A stretch of DNA of 64,000 nucleotides from Bdellovibrionales bacterium (GCA_016786465.1 JAEUWC010000016.1:82422-146421), one strand, 5' to 3'; positions 1 to 8,991 are shown, counted from the stretch's first letter. Made by a program: numbers and translations. Notes: generated by a model not told the origin, from the sequence alone.

Positions 1-4
1 AACC

Positions 5-427
5 ATGAATGAAAAAGGCTTTACGCTGACGGAACTTTTGATCGTCATCGCGATTATCGGAATCATCGGAACTTTTGTTGGATCGAACATCATCGGAAAC
101 TTCAACAAGGCAAAAGTGGATTCAACCAAGATTCAAATGCGCAACATCGGCAACGCGCTGAAAGACTATTACCGCGACTGCGGACGTTTCCCTTTGACCA
201 ATCAAGGATTGGAAGCATTGATTCAGCCTCAGTCGGACTGCAAAAACTACAACCCAAGTGGCTACCTGGGCGAAAATCTTAAAAAAGTTCCTGAAGACGG
301 ATTCGGCGGGCCGTTCATGTATTCAAGTGACAACGGCGTGAAGTACGAAATTCGATCCCTGGGCCAGGACAAGCAAGAAGGTGGAGATGGACTTGCCAAG
401 GACATTTCTTCAAACGACCTGGACTAA
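5..427 (+). CDS. gspG: Type II secretion major pseudopilin GspG
   Basis: GspG is the main subunit of the periplasmic pseudopilus that pushes folded substrates through the GspD secretin. The 140-residue product starts with a five-residue leader ending in Gly, then FTLTELLIVIAIIG, the classic prepilin peptidase site with Glu at +5 and a hydrophobic N-terminal helix. The rest fits the GspG fold: a GRFPLTNQGLEAL segment and a C-terminal loop with GGPFMYSS and EIRSLGQDKQEGGDG, the position of the family's calcium-binding loop. Length is normal for GspG. It heads the visible part of a gspG-N operon; gspC-F, if present, lie upstream of the window. Identification is firm from the motif plus the order of the next seven genes. 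Confidence 0.95.
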   Translation: MNEKGFTLTELLIVIAIIGIIGTFVGSNIIGNFNKAKVDSTKIQMRNIGNALKDYYRDCGRFPLTNQGLEALIQPQSDCKNYNPSGYLGENLKKVPEDGFGGPFMYSSDNGVKYEIRSLGQDKQEGGDGLAKDISSNDLD

Positions 428-449
428 TCCTTTGGAAAACTCAACGAGC

Positions 450-1052
450 GTGAGTTCCGATAAGGGATTCACGCTCGTTGAGATTCTAGTGGTCGTCGCG
501 TTGATCGGATTCCTGTCCGCGATGATTCTTCCCAATATTTCGGGATTCAACCGCGTGTCGCTGAATTCAGCTGCGCGGGAAATGTCCTCGATCATTCGCG
601 AAGCATACAATGCGGCGACCATCACCGGTCGTGTTCATCGGATGGCCTACGATCTGAAATCAGGTGAATACTGGGCGGAATCGGGCCCAGCCATGGCGCT
701 TCTGGATTCGGAAGATTCCAAAGAAAAAGAAGAACGCCGCAAACGTTTCACAAAGAAAGAAGTTCAAGCAACATCCAGCTTTTCGATGGACAGCACCATA
801 ACCCGCAGCAAGAAAAGCTTACCTCGCGGCGTCAAGTTTGAAGACATCATCACCGAGCAAGGTCCCGAACCCGTTAAGGAAGGAAAGGCTTTCACCCACT
901 TCTTCCCGCACGGACTTTCAGAATTTACTTTGATCCACATCGTGGATCCTTCGGACAATCATTTTACGTTGGAAATCACTCCAACCGTCGGCAAAACCCG
1001 ACTTTTCCAAAGACGAGTTGAAAAAGATGAACTGGCGACCGCTTCGCAGTGA
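450..1052 (+). CDS. gspH: Minor pseudopilin GspH
   Basis: GspH is a minor pseudopilin that joins the tip complex of the type II secretion pseudopilus. The protein carries SSDKG/FTLVEILVVVALIGFL, a prepilin peptidase site with Glu at +5, and a roughly 170-residue periplasmic domain rich in charged residues. The start is uncertain. GTG at 450 gives a six-residue leader like that of GspG and is chosen here. TTG at 432 and ATG at 387 (which has GAAGG just upstream but overlaps gspG) are in frame and give leaders of 12 and 27 residues. No strong ribosome site precedes 450, so translation may be coupled to gspG, whose stop is 22 bases upstream. Confidence 0.88.
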   Translation: MSSDKGFTLVEILVVVALIGFLSAMILPNISGFNRVSLNSAAREMSSIIREAYNAATITGRVHRMAYDLKSGEYWAESGPAMALLDSEDSKEKEERRKRFTKKEVQATSSFSMDSTITRSKKSLPRGVKFEDIITEQGPEPVKEGKAFTHFFPHGLSEFTLIHIVDPSDNHFTLEITPTVGKTRLFQRRVEKDELATASQ

Positions 1053-1593
1053 AAATGGGTTCACACTGCTTGAAGTGATGATCGCACTGGCGATCGTCTT
1101 GATCTGCTTTACTGCGATCTTGGGAATCCAAGGAAATAGCATCAATTCGTCAATCCGCACGCGTCAAAACCATACGGTTGCAATGTTGCTCAAACAGATC
1201 GTCACGAAGACCGAATTTGAACTGGAAGGAAAAACCTTCCAGGAAATCGGCACGGAAAAGTCCGGGGCTTTCGATGAACCTTTCCAAGATTACAGCTGGA
1301 AGCGCGAAATCAAGAAAGTCGCTTTTCCTAATCTAACTTCCCTTTCTAGTTCGGCAACGGGCGCAGACGGATCCGGTGGCGGCAGTGGGGGTGGGTCATC
1401 CGCTGGCGGCAATAATATCGCCGAAATGCTTGGGCAGATCATCACCAAGTTTTTGAAAACGGCGCTTCGCCAAGTGGAAATCACGGTCAGCTGGAAGCGG
1501 GGATCTGGAACACTGAGCGAATCCGTCACAATTTATTGGGTGGACTACAACGCCCAATTCAATCTTTCGCCCGGAGGATCGGCGGATGATTAA
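1027..1593 (+). CDS. gspI: Minor pseudopilin GspI
   Basis: GspI nucleates the pseudopilus tip with GspJ and GspK. The N-terminus reads RSENG/FTLLEVMIALAIVL, a prepilin peptidase site followed by the usual hydrophobic helix. The mature domain holds an unusual Gly/Ser-rich stretch near residues 117-130 (GADGSGGGSGGGSSAGG), which probably forms a flexible loop and makes the protein longer than the 120-130 residues common in the family. ATG at 1027 is preferred; an in-frame TTG at 1018 would add three residues. The start lies inside the end of gspH and the stop overlaps the gspJ start, so expression is probably translationally coupled. Confidence 0.88.
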   Translation: MNWRPLRSENGFTLLEVMIALAIVLICFTAILGIQGNSINSSIRTRQNHTVAMLLKQIVTKTEFELEGKTFQEIGTEKSGAFDEPFQDYSWKREIKKVAFPNLTSLSSSATGADGSGGGSGGGSSAGGNNIAEMLGQIITKFLKTALRQVEITVSWKRGSGTLSESVTIYWVDYNAQFNLSPGGSADD

Positions 1594-2413
1594 GGCCGTG
1601 AAGATCCTGAAGGACAACCGCGGATTTACGCTGATCGAAGTCTTGATTTCGATCGCGATCTTGGTCTTCATCAGCCTTTTTCTTTATCAAGTCACGACTT
1701 CGACTTTCAATCTTCGCGAATCGCTGATCGAAGAAGGCGATTTCTTCAGCGGAATTCGCTTAGCCATGAACGTGGTTGATCGCGATGTTTCCCAAATCTA
1801 CACTCCCATTTTGATGATTCCAAACGACCCAGCAGCGTCGGGGCTTTTGTCGGGTGCCGTCCTGACCCAAAACCAAATGGCTGCCATTCAAGGAAGTGGG
1901 AAGGGCACTACGGCAACCAAGTTTTACCTGGAAGTCGTGAATTCCGTCGGTATCCGACCCACCCGCTTTCAGGGCAATGACAAGTCCATGAGCTTTGTGT
2001 CGTTGTCCAACGTTCGAATCTATAAAGAATCGAAAGAAAGCGAATTTGCCCGAATTTCTTACGATATCATTGATGACAAGTCCCCGGATGCGATTCCAGG
2101 AACCCGAATCCTAAGAAAGTCAGTTAACGTCAGCGCTTTTGACGATGAAGAAGGTTCGCTGAATGCCAAAGACAAACTTTGGAAATTCTATTCCCTTTTG
2201 CCAGGCATTAAGGAAATCAACTTTAAGTATTATCGACATGACAAAAAGCAGTGGTTCAGCACTTGGGATTCCGACAGCCAGGAAACCAAGTACCTTTTGC
2301 CGGACATGATCGAAATGAAGATCAAGGCTACGGCGGGTGATCGCCTGAACTTTGATGGCGCATTCTATTTCAAGACGGAGATCCCCCACCATGGGCTTTC
2401 GCCGACTTCTTGA
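1586..2413 (+). CDS. gspJ: Minor pseudopilin GspJ
   Basis: GspJ is the third minor pseudopilin of the tip complex. The leader ends KDNRG/FTLIEVLISIAILVF, with the conserved Glu at +5. The rest has the GspJ-like pattern of an exposed domain with RLAMNVVDRDVSQ early and a C-terminal part close to GIKEINFKYY, matching the usual 'v..l.f.yyd....W...W' region with Trp near KKQWFSTW. At 275 residues it is somewhat long. GGAGG sits eight bases before the ATG. It overlaps gspI by eight bases and gspK by about 23 bases, so the three minor pseudopilins are likely made in step. Confidence 0.9.
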   Translation: MIKAVKILKDNRGFTLIEVLISIAILVFISLFLYQVTTSTFNLRESLIEEGDFFSGIRLAMNVVDRDVSQIYTPILMIPNDPAASGLLSGAVLTQNQMAAIQGSGKGTTATKFYLEVVNSVGIRPTRFQGNDKSMSFVSLSNVRIYKESKESEFARISYDIIDDKSPDAIPGTRILRKSVNVSAFDDEEGSLNAKDKLWKFYSLLPGIKEINFKYYRHDKKQWFSTWDSDSQETKYLLPDMIEMKIKATAGDRLNFDGAFYFKTEIPHHGLSPTS

Positions 2414-3776
2414 TCGAATCTTACGCCCGCTTCAGTCGGAATCCGAAAGCGGTATCGCGCTTTTCATGGTCATCTCTTCGACTGCGCTATTGACGATTTT
2501 GGTGACCGAGTTTGTTTACGTCGCACAGATGAACGCACGAATCGCCGACGACGGTTTGGACCAAATCAAAGCCCACTACCTGGCCAAAAACGGATTGAAG
2601 CTTTCGCTGCTGCGTCTAAAGGCCTATCAGAATGTTAAAGGTGTGATGGGCGGACTAGCTGGGGGTGGCGCCAGTGCCGCCGGAGCCGTTCCAAAAGGAT
2701 TGATCGAGAAAATCTGGAGCTTCCCTTTCATCTATCCGATTCCGTCTTTGCCTGGGATGAACCTGACGGATCGCGAAGCCCTGGACAAGTTTCAGAAGAC
2801 TTCGACCCTGGAAGGAAATTATGTCGCAACGATCGAATCGGATTCAAACAAGACCAATTTGAACATGATTCTGGCGCCGTTTGTTGCAAGCCCTAGCCCG
2901 TCACCATCCGGCAGCACCCCACCCGCGCCCGGAATCACCGCAAGCCCCAGCCCTTCCCCATCCCCGTTTGACCCGACCCAGGCCCGTCAGGCCTTGAAGG
3001 AAACCTTCGAACGGATTCTTCAAAACAAAAAGGAAACCGACCCCGATTTCGGCGACGAATATCGGGGATTCAATTTGGATGACCTAATGGACCAGATTTA
3101 CGCGTGGGCAGATCGTTCTTATGCGATCCGAAATCTTGCCGGTCGCGAATCCGTTCCCCCAAAGCAGGCCCCGTTTTATTCTTTAAATGAACTTCACATG
3201 GTTCACATGATGGACGACACCCTTTTTGATCTTTTTGCGCCCGCCCTGACGGCGTCCAAGACCAGCGGCATCAACGTGAACACGATGAAAGACACCGTCC
3301 TTCGCGCCTTGATCAACCCGATTTCAGAAGAAGAATCCAAGGCCTTTTTTAAGTATCGGGATGACCCCCAAGAAGATCACCTTTTTAAAACCGAAGCTGA
3401 CTTCTGGAACTACGCCCAAGGCGCCTTTGCGCTTTTTCGGGGCGATCAGGCCGAAGTGGCTCGGTACAAAGGCAACCTGGCCAACCGAAATATTTTCATC
3501 ATCACCGACGAAGAAAACTTCAAGATTGTGGTCAAAGCGACCGTCGGATCAGCCACGAAGACCTGGGAAGTTTGGGTAACTACACTGAAGCCCCCCAACG
3601 CAAATACCCAGGGCGGTGTCGGACAATCCGGGCAGGCGAATCAGCAGGCGTCTGGATCACAGACGGCTATTTCGGGATTGCCAGGAGCGCCCGGGATTCC
3701 ACCTGCGGGCAATCTTTTGAACCAATTAATCAACACGTCCACTGGCCTTCAGATCACATTCATGAGACTTTTATAA
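2391..3776 (+). CDS. gspK: Minor pseudopilin GspK
   Basis: GspK is the large minor pseudopilin that caps the pseudopilus. It has the family's atypical processing region, SESESG/IALFMVISSTALL, lacking the aromatic +1 and with no Glu at +5 but a Glu further on, and a large periplasmic domain of about 430 residues. A low-complexity linker of repeated Ser-Pro pairs lies near residues 165-190, which is not usual for GspK. The C-terminus is Gln/Gly/Ala-rich. ATG at 2391 is chosen because GGAG lies about ten bases upstream; an in-frame extension to 2352 lies wholly inside gspJ. It is followed one base later by gspL. Confidence 0.9.
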   Translation: MGFRRLLDRILRPLQSESESGIALFMVISSTALLTILVTEFVYVAQMNARIADDGLDQIKAHYLAKNGLKLSLLRLKAYQNVKGVMGGLAGGGASAAGAVPKGLIEKIWSFPFIYPIPSLPGMNLTDREALDKFQKTSTLEGNYVATIESDSNKTNLNMILAPFVASPSPSPSGSTPPAPGITASPSPSPSPFDPTQARQALKETFERILQNKKETDPDFGDEYRGFNLDDLMDQIYAWADRSYAIRNLAGRESVPPKQAPFYSLNELHMVHMMDDTLFDLFAPALTASKTSGINVNTMKDTVLRALINPISEEESKAFFKYRDDPQEDHLFKTEADFWNYAQGAFALFRGDQAEVARYKGNLANRNIFIITDEENFKIVVKATVGSATKTWEVWVTTLKPPNANTQGGVGQSGQANQQASGSQTAISGLPGAPGIPPAGNLLNQLINTSTGLQITFMRLL

Positions 3777-3777
3777 T

Positions 3778-5448
3778 ATGAGAATTCTGGGCATTGATGT
3801 CGGCAAATCGAAGATCAAGGCGGTGGAAATTGACACCGTTTTCGGCCGATACGAAGTGCATGAATACCATGAACGCAAACTTGGCGAAGGCGACGCTCAG
3901 GCTGCGATCCAGGAACTTCTTCTTTCACTTCCTAAAAAACCGGACCGTGTGGTCACTGCCCTTCCCACTTCACAGACCACTTTTCGCAACATCTTGCTTC
4001 CGACCAAGGACCGAAAAGCCATTCAGGCCGGCTTGGCATTTGAATTGGAAGACGAATTGCCCTTTGATTCAGAAAACCTGGTTTATGATGCAGTCACTTT
4101 AAGCCAGTCTTCGGCTGGTACCCACCTGCATGTTTCCAGCACTTTGTCGGCGCGCGTGGAAGACCACATCAAAACCTACGCGACCTATGGAATTGATCCA
4201 GACCTTTCCACCAGTGAAGGTTGGGCCTTTCGTTCACTTTTTAGCCGAATCTTAAGCCCCGATCTTCAGAACCAACCTGTGCTTTGCATCCACATTGGCC
4301 ATGAAAAAACTTTGATCTATGTTCAGTGGCGGGGCATGCCCGTGGTTTGCCGCGAAATCCGCTGGGGTGGAACGGATCTGACCCTGGCGATCTGTAAGCG
4401 CTATGGAATTCCCATGGACCAGGCTGAAAAAGCAAAGCTGGATCATGGCTTTGTTTTGCCTGAATCGCAGTTTGCCCAAGCCAGCCAAGAACAAAAAGAC
4501 TTCAGCATTTGCTTGATGGAACCCCTTCAAGCTTTGATCCGTGAAATCCGTCAGGCTGAATTGGCTGCCAAAGCTTCGACCAATGAAACCATTCACCGTG
4601 CCTACCTTTCAGGTGGAACATCGCTCCTTCCGGGATTGATCAAAAGAATTGGTGAAGACCTGAAACTGACGACACAGCCGCTGCTTTCGCTGACGTCCCT
4701 TTCTCATGTCGGAGTAACTTATTCCGAACAGACCGACGCTGAATTCGCACTGGCAGCTGGGATCGCACTTTCGGCAGTCGCAGGTAAGAACTTTCCGATT
4801 CTGAACCTTCGCAAAGGCGGACTTTCGAAGATTTCCGAAAACCAAGGTAATTCCTTAGCCAAGTTCAAAGGCCCGCTTCTTTCTTTATCCGCGGTCATGA
4901 CTTGTTTCTTCTTCAGTCTGGCGTTCGAAAGCGTTCTTTACAGAAACAAGATCACGGACGTGAACACACAGCTTGAAAAAAGCATCCGCAATTTTTTTGG
5001 GTCAGTTTCAACATCGGCAATGAGAAACTATCTGGCCAGCCCGTCTTCATTAAAAAAACAGATCAATTCGGAATTAGGGAAGAATCGGGAAATGACCCGG
5101 CTTTTGTCTCCGAATACCCGGTCGCCGATTGAATTTCTTCGGGACCTTTCGACTTCGATCCCAAAAGATATGGTCGTCGATGTGACCCAGTTCCAGCTGG
5201 GTGCCGCCGCAATCAACGCAAACCCCGGAAAAGTTCCCGCGTTTAACCCCACCGAAGACCACACCGTTTCTGTCACGGTCTTGGTATCCAGCCCGCAAAT
5301 GTTGGAACGCGTGACGGCATTGATGGATCAAAAAGTTGCGAGCATGAGCAAGACGGCCCCGGAAGATGCGGCAAGTCCGTTTGGTGGTCCGAAAAAGTTG
5401 AAGGTCGTTTATTCCGGAAAGACCAAGGAGGATGCGTATGGCAAGTGA
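3778..5448 (+). CDS. gspL: Type II secretion inner-membrane protein GspL
   Basis: GspL links the cytoplasmic GspE ATPase to the inner-membrane platform. The first 340 residues form an actin-like domain of the PilM/GspL type: MRILGIDVGKSKIKAVEID is the first phosphate-binding strand pair, and AYLSGGTSLLPGL matches a later glycine motif. A single membrane segment lies near residues 363-382 (LLSLSAVMTCFFFSLAFESV). A periplasmic ferredoxin-like domain of about 170 residues follows, as in PilN or the C-terminus of GspL. At 556 residues it is longer than E. coli-type GspL (about 400), closer to a PilM-PilN fusion. It overlaps gspM, its usual partner. Confidence 0.9.
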   Translation: MRILGIDVGKSKIKAVEIDTVFGRYEVHEYHERKLGEGDAQAAIQELLLSLPKKPDRVVTALPTSQTTFRNILLPTKDRKAIQAGLAFELEDELPFDSENLVYDAVTLSQSSAGTHLHVSSTLSARVEDHIKTYATYGIDPDLSTSEGWAFRSLFSRILSPDLQNQPVLCIHIGHEKTLIYVQWRGMPVVCREIRWGGTDLTLAICKRYGIPMDQAEKAKLDHGFVLPESQFAQASQEQKDFSICLMEPLQALIREIRQAELAAKASTNETIHRAYLSGGTSLLPGLIKRIGEDLKLTTQPLLSLTSLSHVGVTYSEQTDAEFALAAGIALSAVAGKNFPILNLRKGGLSKISENQGNSLAKFKGPLLSLSAVMTCFFFSLAFESVLYRNKITDVNTQLEKSIRNFFGSVSTSAMRNYLASPSSLKKQINSELGKNREMTRLLSPNTRSPIEFLRDLSTSIPKDMVVDVTQFQLGAAAINANPGKVPAFNPTEDHTVSVTVLVSSPQMLERVTALMDQKVASMSKTAPEDAASPFGGPKKLKVVYSGKTKEDAYGK

Positions 5449-6058
5449 ACCGTCCGCTTTTTCAAAATGGTTGGGCCAGGTAGGCGAAAAACTAAACGAA
5501 CAAGTTTGGTTTCAGCAACTGAAAGCCAAATGGGACGAACTGGACCCACAAAGCAAACAGGCAATACAGTACGGCGGAATGGGCCTGATGGGTCTGGGTG
5601 CGTTCTACTTGGTCATTTCCACCGCCTGGCAAGTCCGCGAACTGAGAAACGACCTGACCGAAAAAACCGAGCTTCTGGGTCTGCTTCAATCCTCCGTCGA
5701 CGAAATGAAGCGGCTAAAGGACATTACAGCTGCTGCTGGCCAAGACGCCGGCAGTGGAAGCTGGTCTGAACATGTGGATTCCGTCGCCAGAAGCGCCGGC
5801 ATGGACAAAACCAATGTCACCGTGGCTCCAGAAAAGCCGGTCGTAGCGGCTGCGGGAACTACTTCGGACGGATCGAAAGAATCTCTGATTGAAGTCAGTT
5901 TCAAGAAAATCGATATTCGGAAGCTCACTCGATTTGCTTTCAATTTGGAAAATGGGAATCGTCCCGCAAAAATTCGTGCACTGACGGTGAATACGGGCGG
6001 AACACCCGATGGTTACATCGACGCCTCGGTCACTTTTTCGGGTTTCACACTGAAATAA
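5438..6058 (+). CDS. gspM: Type II secretion protein GspM
   Basis: GspM is a bitopic inner-membrane protein that pairs with GspL through its periplasmic domain. The 206-residue product has a cytoplasmic N-terminus, one membrane segment near residues 46-64 (YGGMGLMGLGAFYLVIS), a short coiled-coil-like stretch, and a small periplasmic domain. AAGGAGG at 5425-5431 sits six bases before ATG 5438, so this start is preferred to the ATG at 5432. The start lies inside the last codons of gspL, a strong sign of translational coupling. Sequence similarity within GspM is always low, so the call leans on topology and position between gspL and gspN. Confidence 0.85.
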   Translation: MASEPSAFSKWLGQVGEKLNEQVWFQQLKAKWDELDPQSKQAIQYGGMGLMGLGAFYLVISTAWQVRELRNDLTEKTELLGLLQSSVDEMKRLKDITAAAGQDAGSGSWSEHVDSVARSAGMDKTNVTVAPEKPVVAAAGTTSDGSKESLIEVSFKKIDIRKLTRFAFNLENGNRPAKIRALTVNTGGTPDGYIDASVTFSGFTLK

Positions 6059-6059
6059 A

Positions 6060-7040
6060 ATGGCAGAACTGACTTCAACCGAAACCACTGGGGTCATTAT
6101 TGAAGAAGCTCCTAAAAAGAGCCGCCTTTCAGGGTTCCTTTGGGCCGGTTTCTTTTTTGTCTGCCTTTTTCTTTTCACCCTGATCAAAATTCCGGAAAGC
6201 CGAATTAAGAATTACATCCAGGGGATGATCGCCAGTCAGTTGAACCCTCGAGGAATCACCTTGGTCGCTCAATCTTCGGAACTGAGCTTTATATTTGGAC
6301 TGGGCTACAAGATGAAGGGGGTTTCGCTTCGCCTACCCCCACCCGAACCCGAAATCCGAATTGATTCGATCGAAGTTTCTCCGTCTCTGTTTTCGGCGCT
6401 AACCGGAAAGCTCGGGGGCGACGTCAAGATCGAAGCCGGCGATGGGTCCATGAAAGCCAAGTTCCTGGCCAAGGGGCTTTTCCCTGCGGATCCCACCGGA
6501 AAGATCGATGCGTCCACTTCGTTTCGATTCAAAAACTTCAATCTGGGGCGCTTGGGTATTTTGGGCGCATTAACGGGATTCAAGGCCGGCGCGACGTTGG
6601 AAGGCGAAGGCGCACTGTCTGGAAATCTTTCTGACCCTTCCAGCTTTGACGGTTTTGTGAAGCTGGGTCTGACCAAGGTTCAAATTGATTCGCAAGCGAT
6701 CCCTACCCCGATCGGTTCAACTTCGATTCCTGCGCTTCGCATGGGCCAAGGCACAATTGACGTGAAGTTTGAAAAAGGCCGGGCCATGATTCAACAGTTT
6801 CAACTGGGTAAGGCGGGATCGGCCGATGACCTAGCGGCGTCGGTTTCAGGAGACCTTGCCTTGGGCAAAAGGTGGGATAGCAGCAATATCACGGCCAAGG
6901 TGGTTTTTTCAGTCGCAGAACCCATTGCCAAGCAGTTCAGCCTGGACGCCTTGCTGAAAGAAGCAAAGAAGCCCGATGGATCGTTTAGCTATCAACTGAG
7001 CGGTGCGATTCTTCGCCCCGTGATGACCCCACAACCCTAA
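6060..7040 (+). CDS. gspN: Type II secretion protein GspN
   Basis: GspN is an accessory inner-membrane-anchored component present in only some type II systems. The 326-residue protein has a Lys-rich N-terminus, one membrane segment near residues 24-42 (LWAGFFFVCLFLFTLI) and a long periplasmic beta-rich region with AsmA-like repeats of the type 'IKAGDGSMKAKFLAKGLFP' and 'SGDLALGKRW'. This resembles the GspN/AsmA-like family. The C-terminal SGAILRPVMTP pattern is typical of the family's end. It is one base past gspM and overlaps the next start by one base, so it is in the same transcript. Confidence 0.82.
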   Translation: MAELTSTETTGVIIEEAPKKSRLSGFLWAGFFFVCLFLFTLIKIPESRIKNYIQGMIASQLNPRGITLVAQSSELSFIFGLGYKMKGVSLRLPPPEPEIRIDSIEVSPSLFSALTGKLGGDVKIEAGDGSMKAKFLAKGLFPADPTGKIDASTSFRFKNFNLGRLGILGALTGFKAGATLEGEGALSGNLSDPSSFDGFVKLGLTKVQIDSQAIPTPIGSTSIPALRMGQGTIDVKFEKGRAMIQQFQLGKAGSADDLAASVSGDLALGKRWDSSNITAKVVFSVAEPIAKQFSLDALLKEAKKPDGSFSYQLSGAILRPVMTPQP

Positions 7041-8029
7041 TGGCGAAAAAGACGACCCCGAAACTGAAGGTCCTTTGGATCACGGATAAGTGGGCATCTT
7101 TAGATCACCCTCGCGACACCAGTCTTCGCCTGATGGAAGAATCCTTGAAAATGGGATGGCAGTGTTGGTGGTGTTCTTCCGCTGATCTTTCGCTTCAAAA
7201 TGACGGAATCAAAGTTCGTGTTCGAGCGCGTGCCGATCAGGTGAAATCCGTTTCGGAAGACCGATCCGCAAGTTCGTTCCAATGGGGAGATTCTCAAGTT
7301 TTCGAAATCGCACAGTTTGATCAAGTTCATCTGCGCATCGATCCGCCGGTCGACCATCGCTACATTCACTTAGTCCAGCTTTTGAACTTTGGCCTAACCG
7401 GAAAGCATCAACGGAAACTGGTGAACCCGGCCATGGCCCTTTTGACTTTGAATGAAAAGATGACGCCCTTCTTGGACCCCAAGATCGCCCCGCAGGCCAT
7501 GGTCGCTTGCGATTGGGAAAATCTTTTGAAGCAGGGACAGATTTTTCAGACTGCCGTTTCTAAACCCCTTCATCAGGCACAGTCCAAAGGGGTTGAAAAA
7601 GTGTCCTTCAAAGAATTGAACGACCTGGACGCTTCAAGAAAAGAACTGGGTTTTTTGTCCAACCAGTTTTCGGAACTGATCATGCTGCAGCAGTTCCTTC
7701 CTGGGATCACTGCGGGTGAAACCCGGATTTGGTTTGTGGACGGAAAAGTGCTCGCGACGGTTCGAAAGATTCCGCAGGCTGGCGAATTCAAGATCGATAT
7801 GGACCGTGGGTCAACTGTCCAGGCCCATACGCTGACAAAAGAAGAAAAGAAGCAGATCCCTAAGATTCAGAAAATCCTGAACGCCAACCAGGTTCGATTG
7901 GCAGCAATCGACCTGATTGATGGGCGCGTTTCAGATTTCAACGTGACGTCGCCAGGACTGATCGTTCAAATGGAAAAGGTGCTTGGAAGGAACCTGGCCA
8001 TTGAAGTTCTTCGTGGCCTTGCGGGTTAA
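7040..8029 (+). CDS. Glutathione-synthetase-like ATP-grasp protein
   Basis: This is a divergent member of the GshB-type ATP-grasp ligases. The N-terminal half has a substrate-domain pattern (LRIDPPVDHRYIHLVQLL, then VNPAMALLTLNEKM) close to GshB. The C-terminal half has LQQFLPGITAGETRIWFVDG, AGEFKIDMDRGST and AAIDLIDGRVSDFNVTSPG, which line up with the GshB 'GDKRI', 'R.N...GG' and 'D.I....EINVTSP' segments. Several usual residues are altered, for example KIDMDRGS in place of RxNLAxGG and SDFN in place of TEIN. Glutathione synthesis is therefore uncertain; it could ligate another peptide-like substrate. It overlaps gspN by one base (TAATG), so it is co-transcribed with the secretion operon, an odd partner. 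Confidence 0.7.
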   Translation: MAKKTTPKLKVLWITDKWASLDHPRDTSLRLMEESLKMGWQCWWCSSADLSLQNDGIKVRVRARADQVKSVSEDRSASSFQWGDSQVFEIAQFDQVHLRIDPPVDHRYIHLVQLLNFGLTGKHQRKLVNPAMALLTLNEKMTPFLDPKIAPQAMVACDWENLLKQGQIFQTAVSKPLHQAQSKGVEKVSFKELNDLDASRKELGFLSNQFSELIMLQQFLPGITAGETRIWFVDGKVLATVRKIPQAGEFKIDMDRGSTVQAHTLTKEEKKQIPKIQKILNANQVRLAAIDLIDGRVSDFNVTSPGLIVQMEKVLGRNLAIEVLRGLAG

Positions 8030-8054
8030 GCCCCTGCCCGGTCAAGGTCTTGCC

Positions 8055-8570
8055 TTAGCCGAAAAGTTCTTGAATCGGCTGCCGCGAAAGTTCCAAAAGG
8101 TCTTGCGCCGCTTTTTTTAAGGCCGTTAGGTCGGTCGACGTCGAAACCGAAGCGTGAACCCTTGGGCTTACGCCGGTTGTCGCGCCGACAGCGTCGGAAG
8201 AAGCATTTGTTTCGGCCCTGGCTGCTTTCCTAGGCGATTCCAAAGCCGTGTCGCTCATTGAATCCAATGCGGATTGAATGGCGTCTGGAAGCTTCTTTTC
8301 CTTCTTTAATTCCTTGATTCGGCGGCGCGCGCCTTCAATCGAAAATTTTTCAGAATAAAGAAGATGGTGGATCAAGGACAAAAGTTCGACATCAATGCGC
8401 TTGTACACGCGATGTCCTGAAGCCGCCTTGCCCGGCTGAATGATAGGGAATTCCTGTTCCCAATAGCGAAGCACATAGGGCTTTACGTCCAGGATGTCGG
8501 CGACGTCACCGATCCGGAAAAAAAGACGATCTGGTATGACTTTGGTTTTTGGTGCCCGATCCATGGTCAT
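8055..8570 (-). CDS. MerR-family transcriptional regulator
   Basis: This 171-residue protein has an N-terminal winged helix of the MerR family: RLFFRIGDVADILDVKPYVLRYWEQEFP, followed by GHRVYKRIDVELLSLIHHLLYSEKFSIEGARRRIK. The C-terminal half is a short Ser/Thr/Ala-rich stretch without a ligand-binding domain, so no metal or drug sensing can be inferred. Two in-frame ATGs (8570 and 8564) are possible starts. A small MerR-type gene directly after ihfA is a recurring arrangement in delta-proteobacterial-type genomes, which supports co-transcription with ihfA. Its targets are unknown. It is convergent with the gsp operon, 25 bases away. Confidence 0.85.
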   Translation of the reverse strand: MTMDRAPKTKVIPDRLFFRIGDVADILDVKPYVLRYWEQEFPIIQPGKAASGHRVYKRIDVELLSLIHHLLYSEKFSIEGARRRIKELKKEKKLPDAIQSALDSMSDTALESPRKAARAETNASSDAVGATTGVSPRVHASVSTSTDLTALKKAAQDLLELSRQPIQELFG

Positions 8571-8588
8571 TTGCGGCCTCCGGCCTTA

Positions 8589-8614
8589 ATTCTTCGGCCG
8601 GCTCCGCCAGCCCC
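8589..8614. repeat. GC-rich intergenic repeat, copy 1
   Basis: This 26-base segment between ihfA and merR matches 13082-13107 at 21 of 26 positions. The shared core reads CCGGCTYCGCCWGCC. Both copies lie in short gaps between minus-strand genes that should be co-transcribed. In this copy GCCAG/CTGGC and GGCC pairs can form small hairpins in the transcript. It may be a REP-like or RNA-processing element. Confidence 0.45.
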
Positions 8615-8634
8615 ACTGGCCTCGCGGCCGTTCT

Positions 8635-8991
8635 TTAATTCTCGTCGTCTTCGTCATCAGCCGATCCGCGACGACGAATTGAATCGGGCTGAATGGGTTT
8701 GCCTTCTAAAGCCGAATTCACTTCTGAACGAAGGACCTGGCTTGGGCGAAACGTAAGAACTCTTCTCGCTGAAATTTCAATGCTCTGACCGGTCTGAGGA
8801 TTGCGACCGACGCGTGATCTTTTCTCGCGAACAACGAAATTTCCGAATCCGGAAATTTTGATCTTCTGCGATTGAGCCAAGGTATTTTTCAATTCATCAA
8901 AGACCAATTCGACTAAATCTGCGGCTTCCTTTTTTGAAAATCCGACCTTGGTGTAGAGCGCTTCGACGATATCGGCCTTTGTCATTGCCAT
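8635..8991 (-). CDS. ihfA: Integration host factor / HU-family DNA-binding protein
   Basis: IHF bends DNA at specific sites and supports nucleoid structure and transcription. The 118-residue product has the whole HU/IHF fold: MTKADIVEALYTKVGFSKKEA at the N-terminus, KISGFGNFVVREKRSRVGRNPQTG across the beta arm, and RRVLTFRPSQVLR near the end of the core. The position directly after pheT is the classic location of ihfA, which favours the alpha subunit over plain HU. The tail of about 25 residues ends in SADDEDDEN, an acidic extension not found in E. coli IHF-alpha. Two in-frame starts (MAM) differ by two residues. Confidence 0.9.
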   Translation of the reverse strand: MAMTKADIVEALYTKVGFSKKEAADLVELVFDELKNTLAQSQKIKISGFGNFVVREKRSRVGRNPQTGQSIEISARRVLTFRPSQVLRSEVNSALEGKPIQPDSIRRRGSADDEDDEN

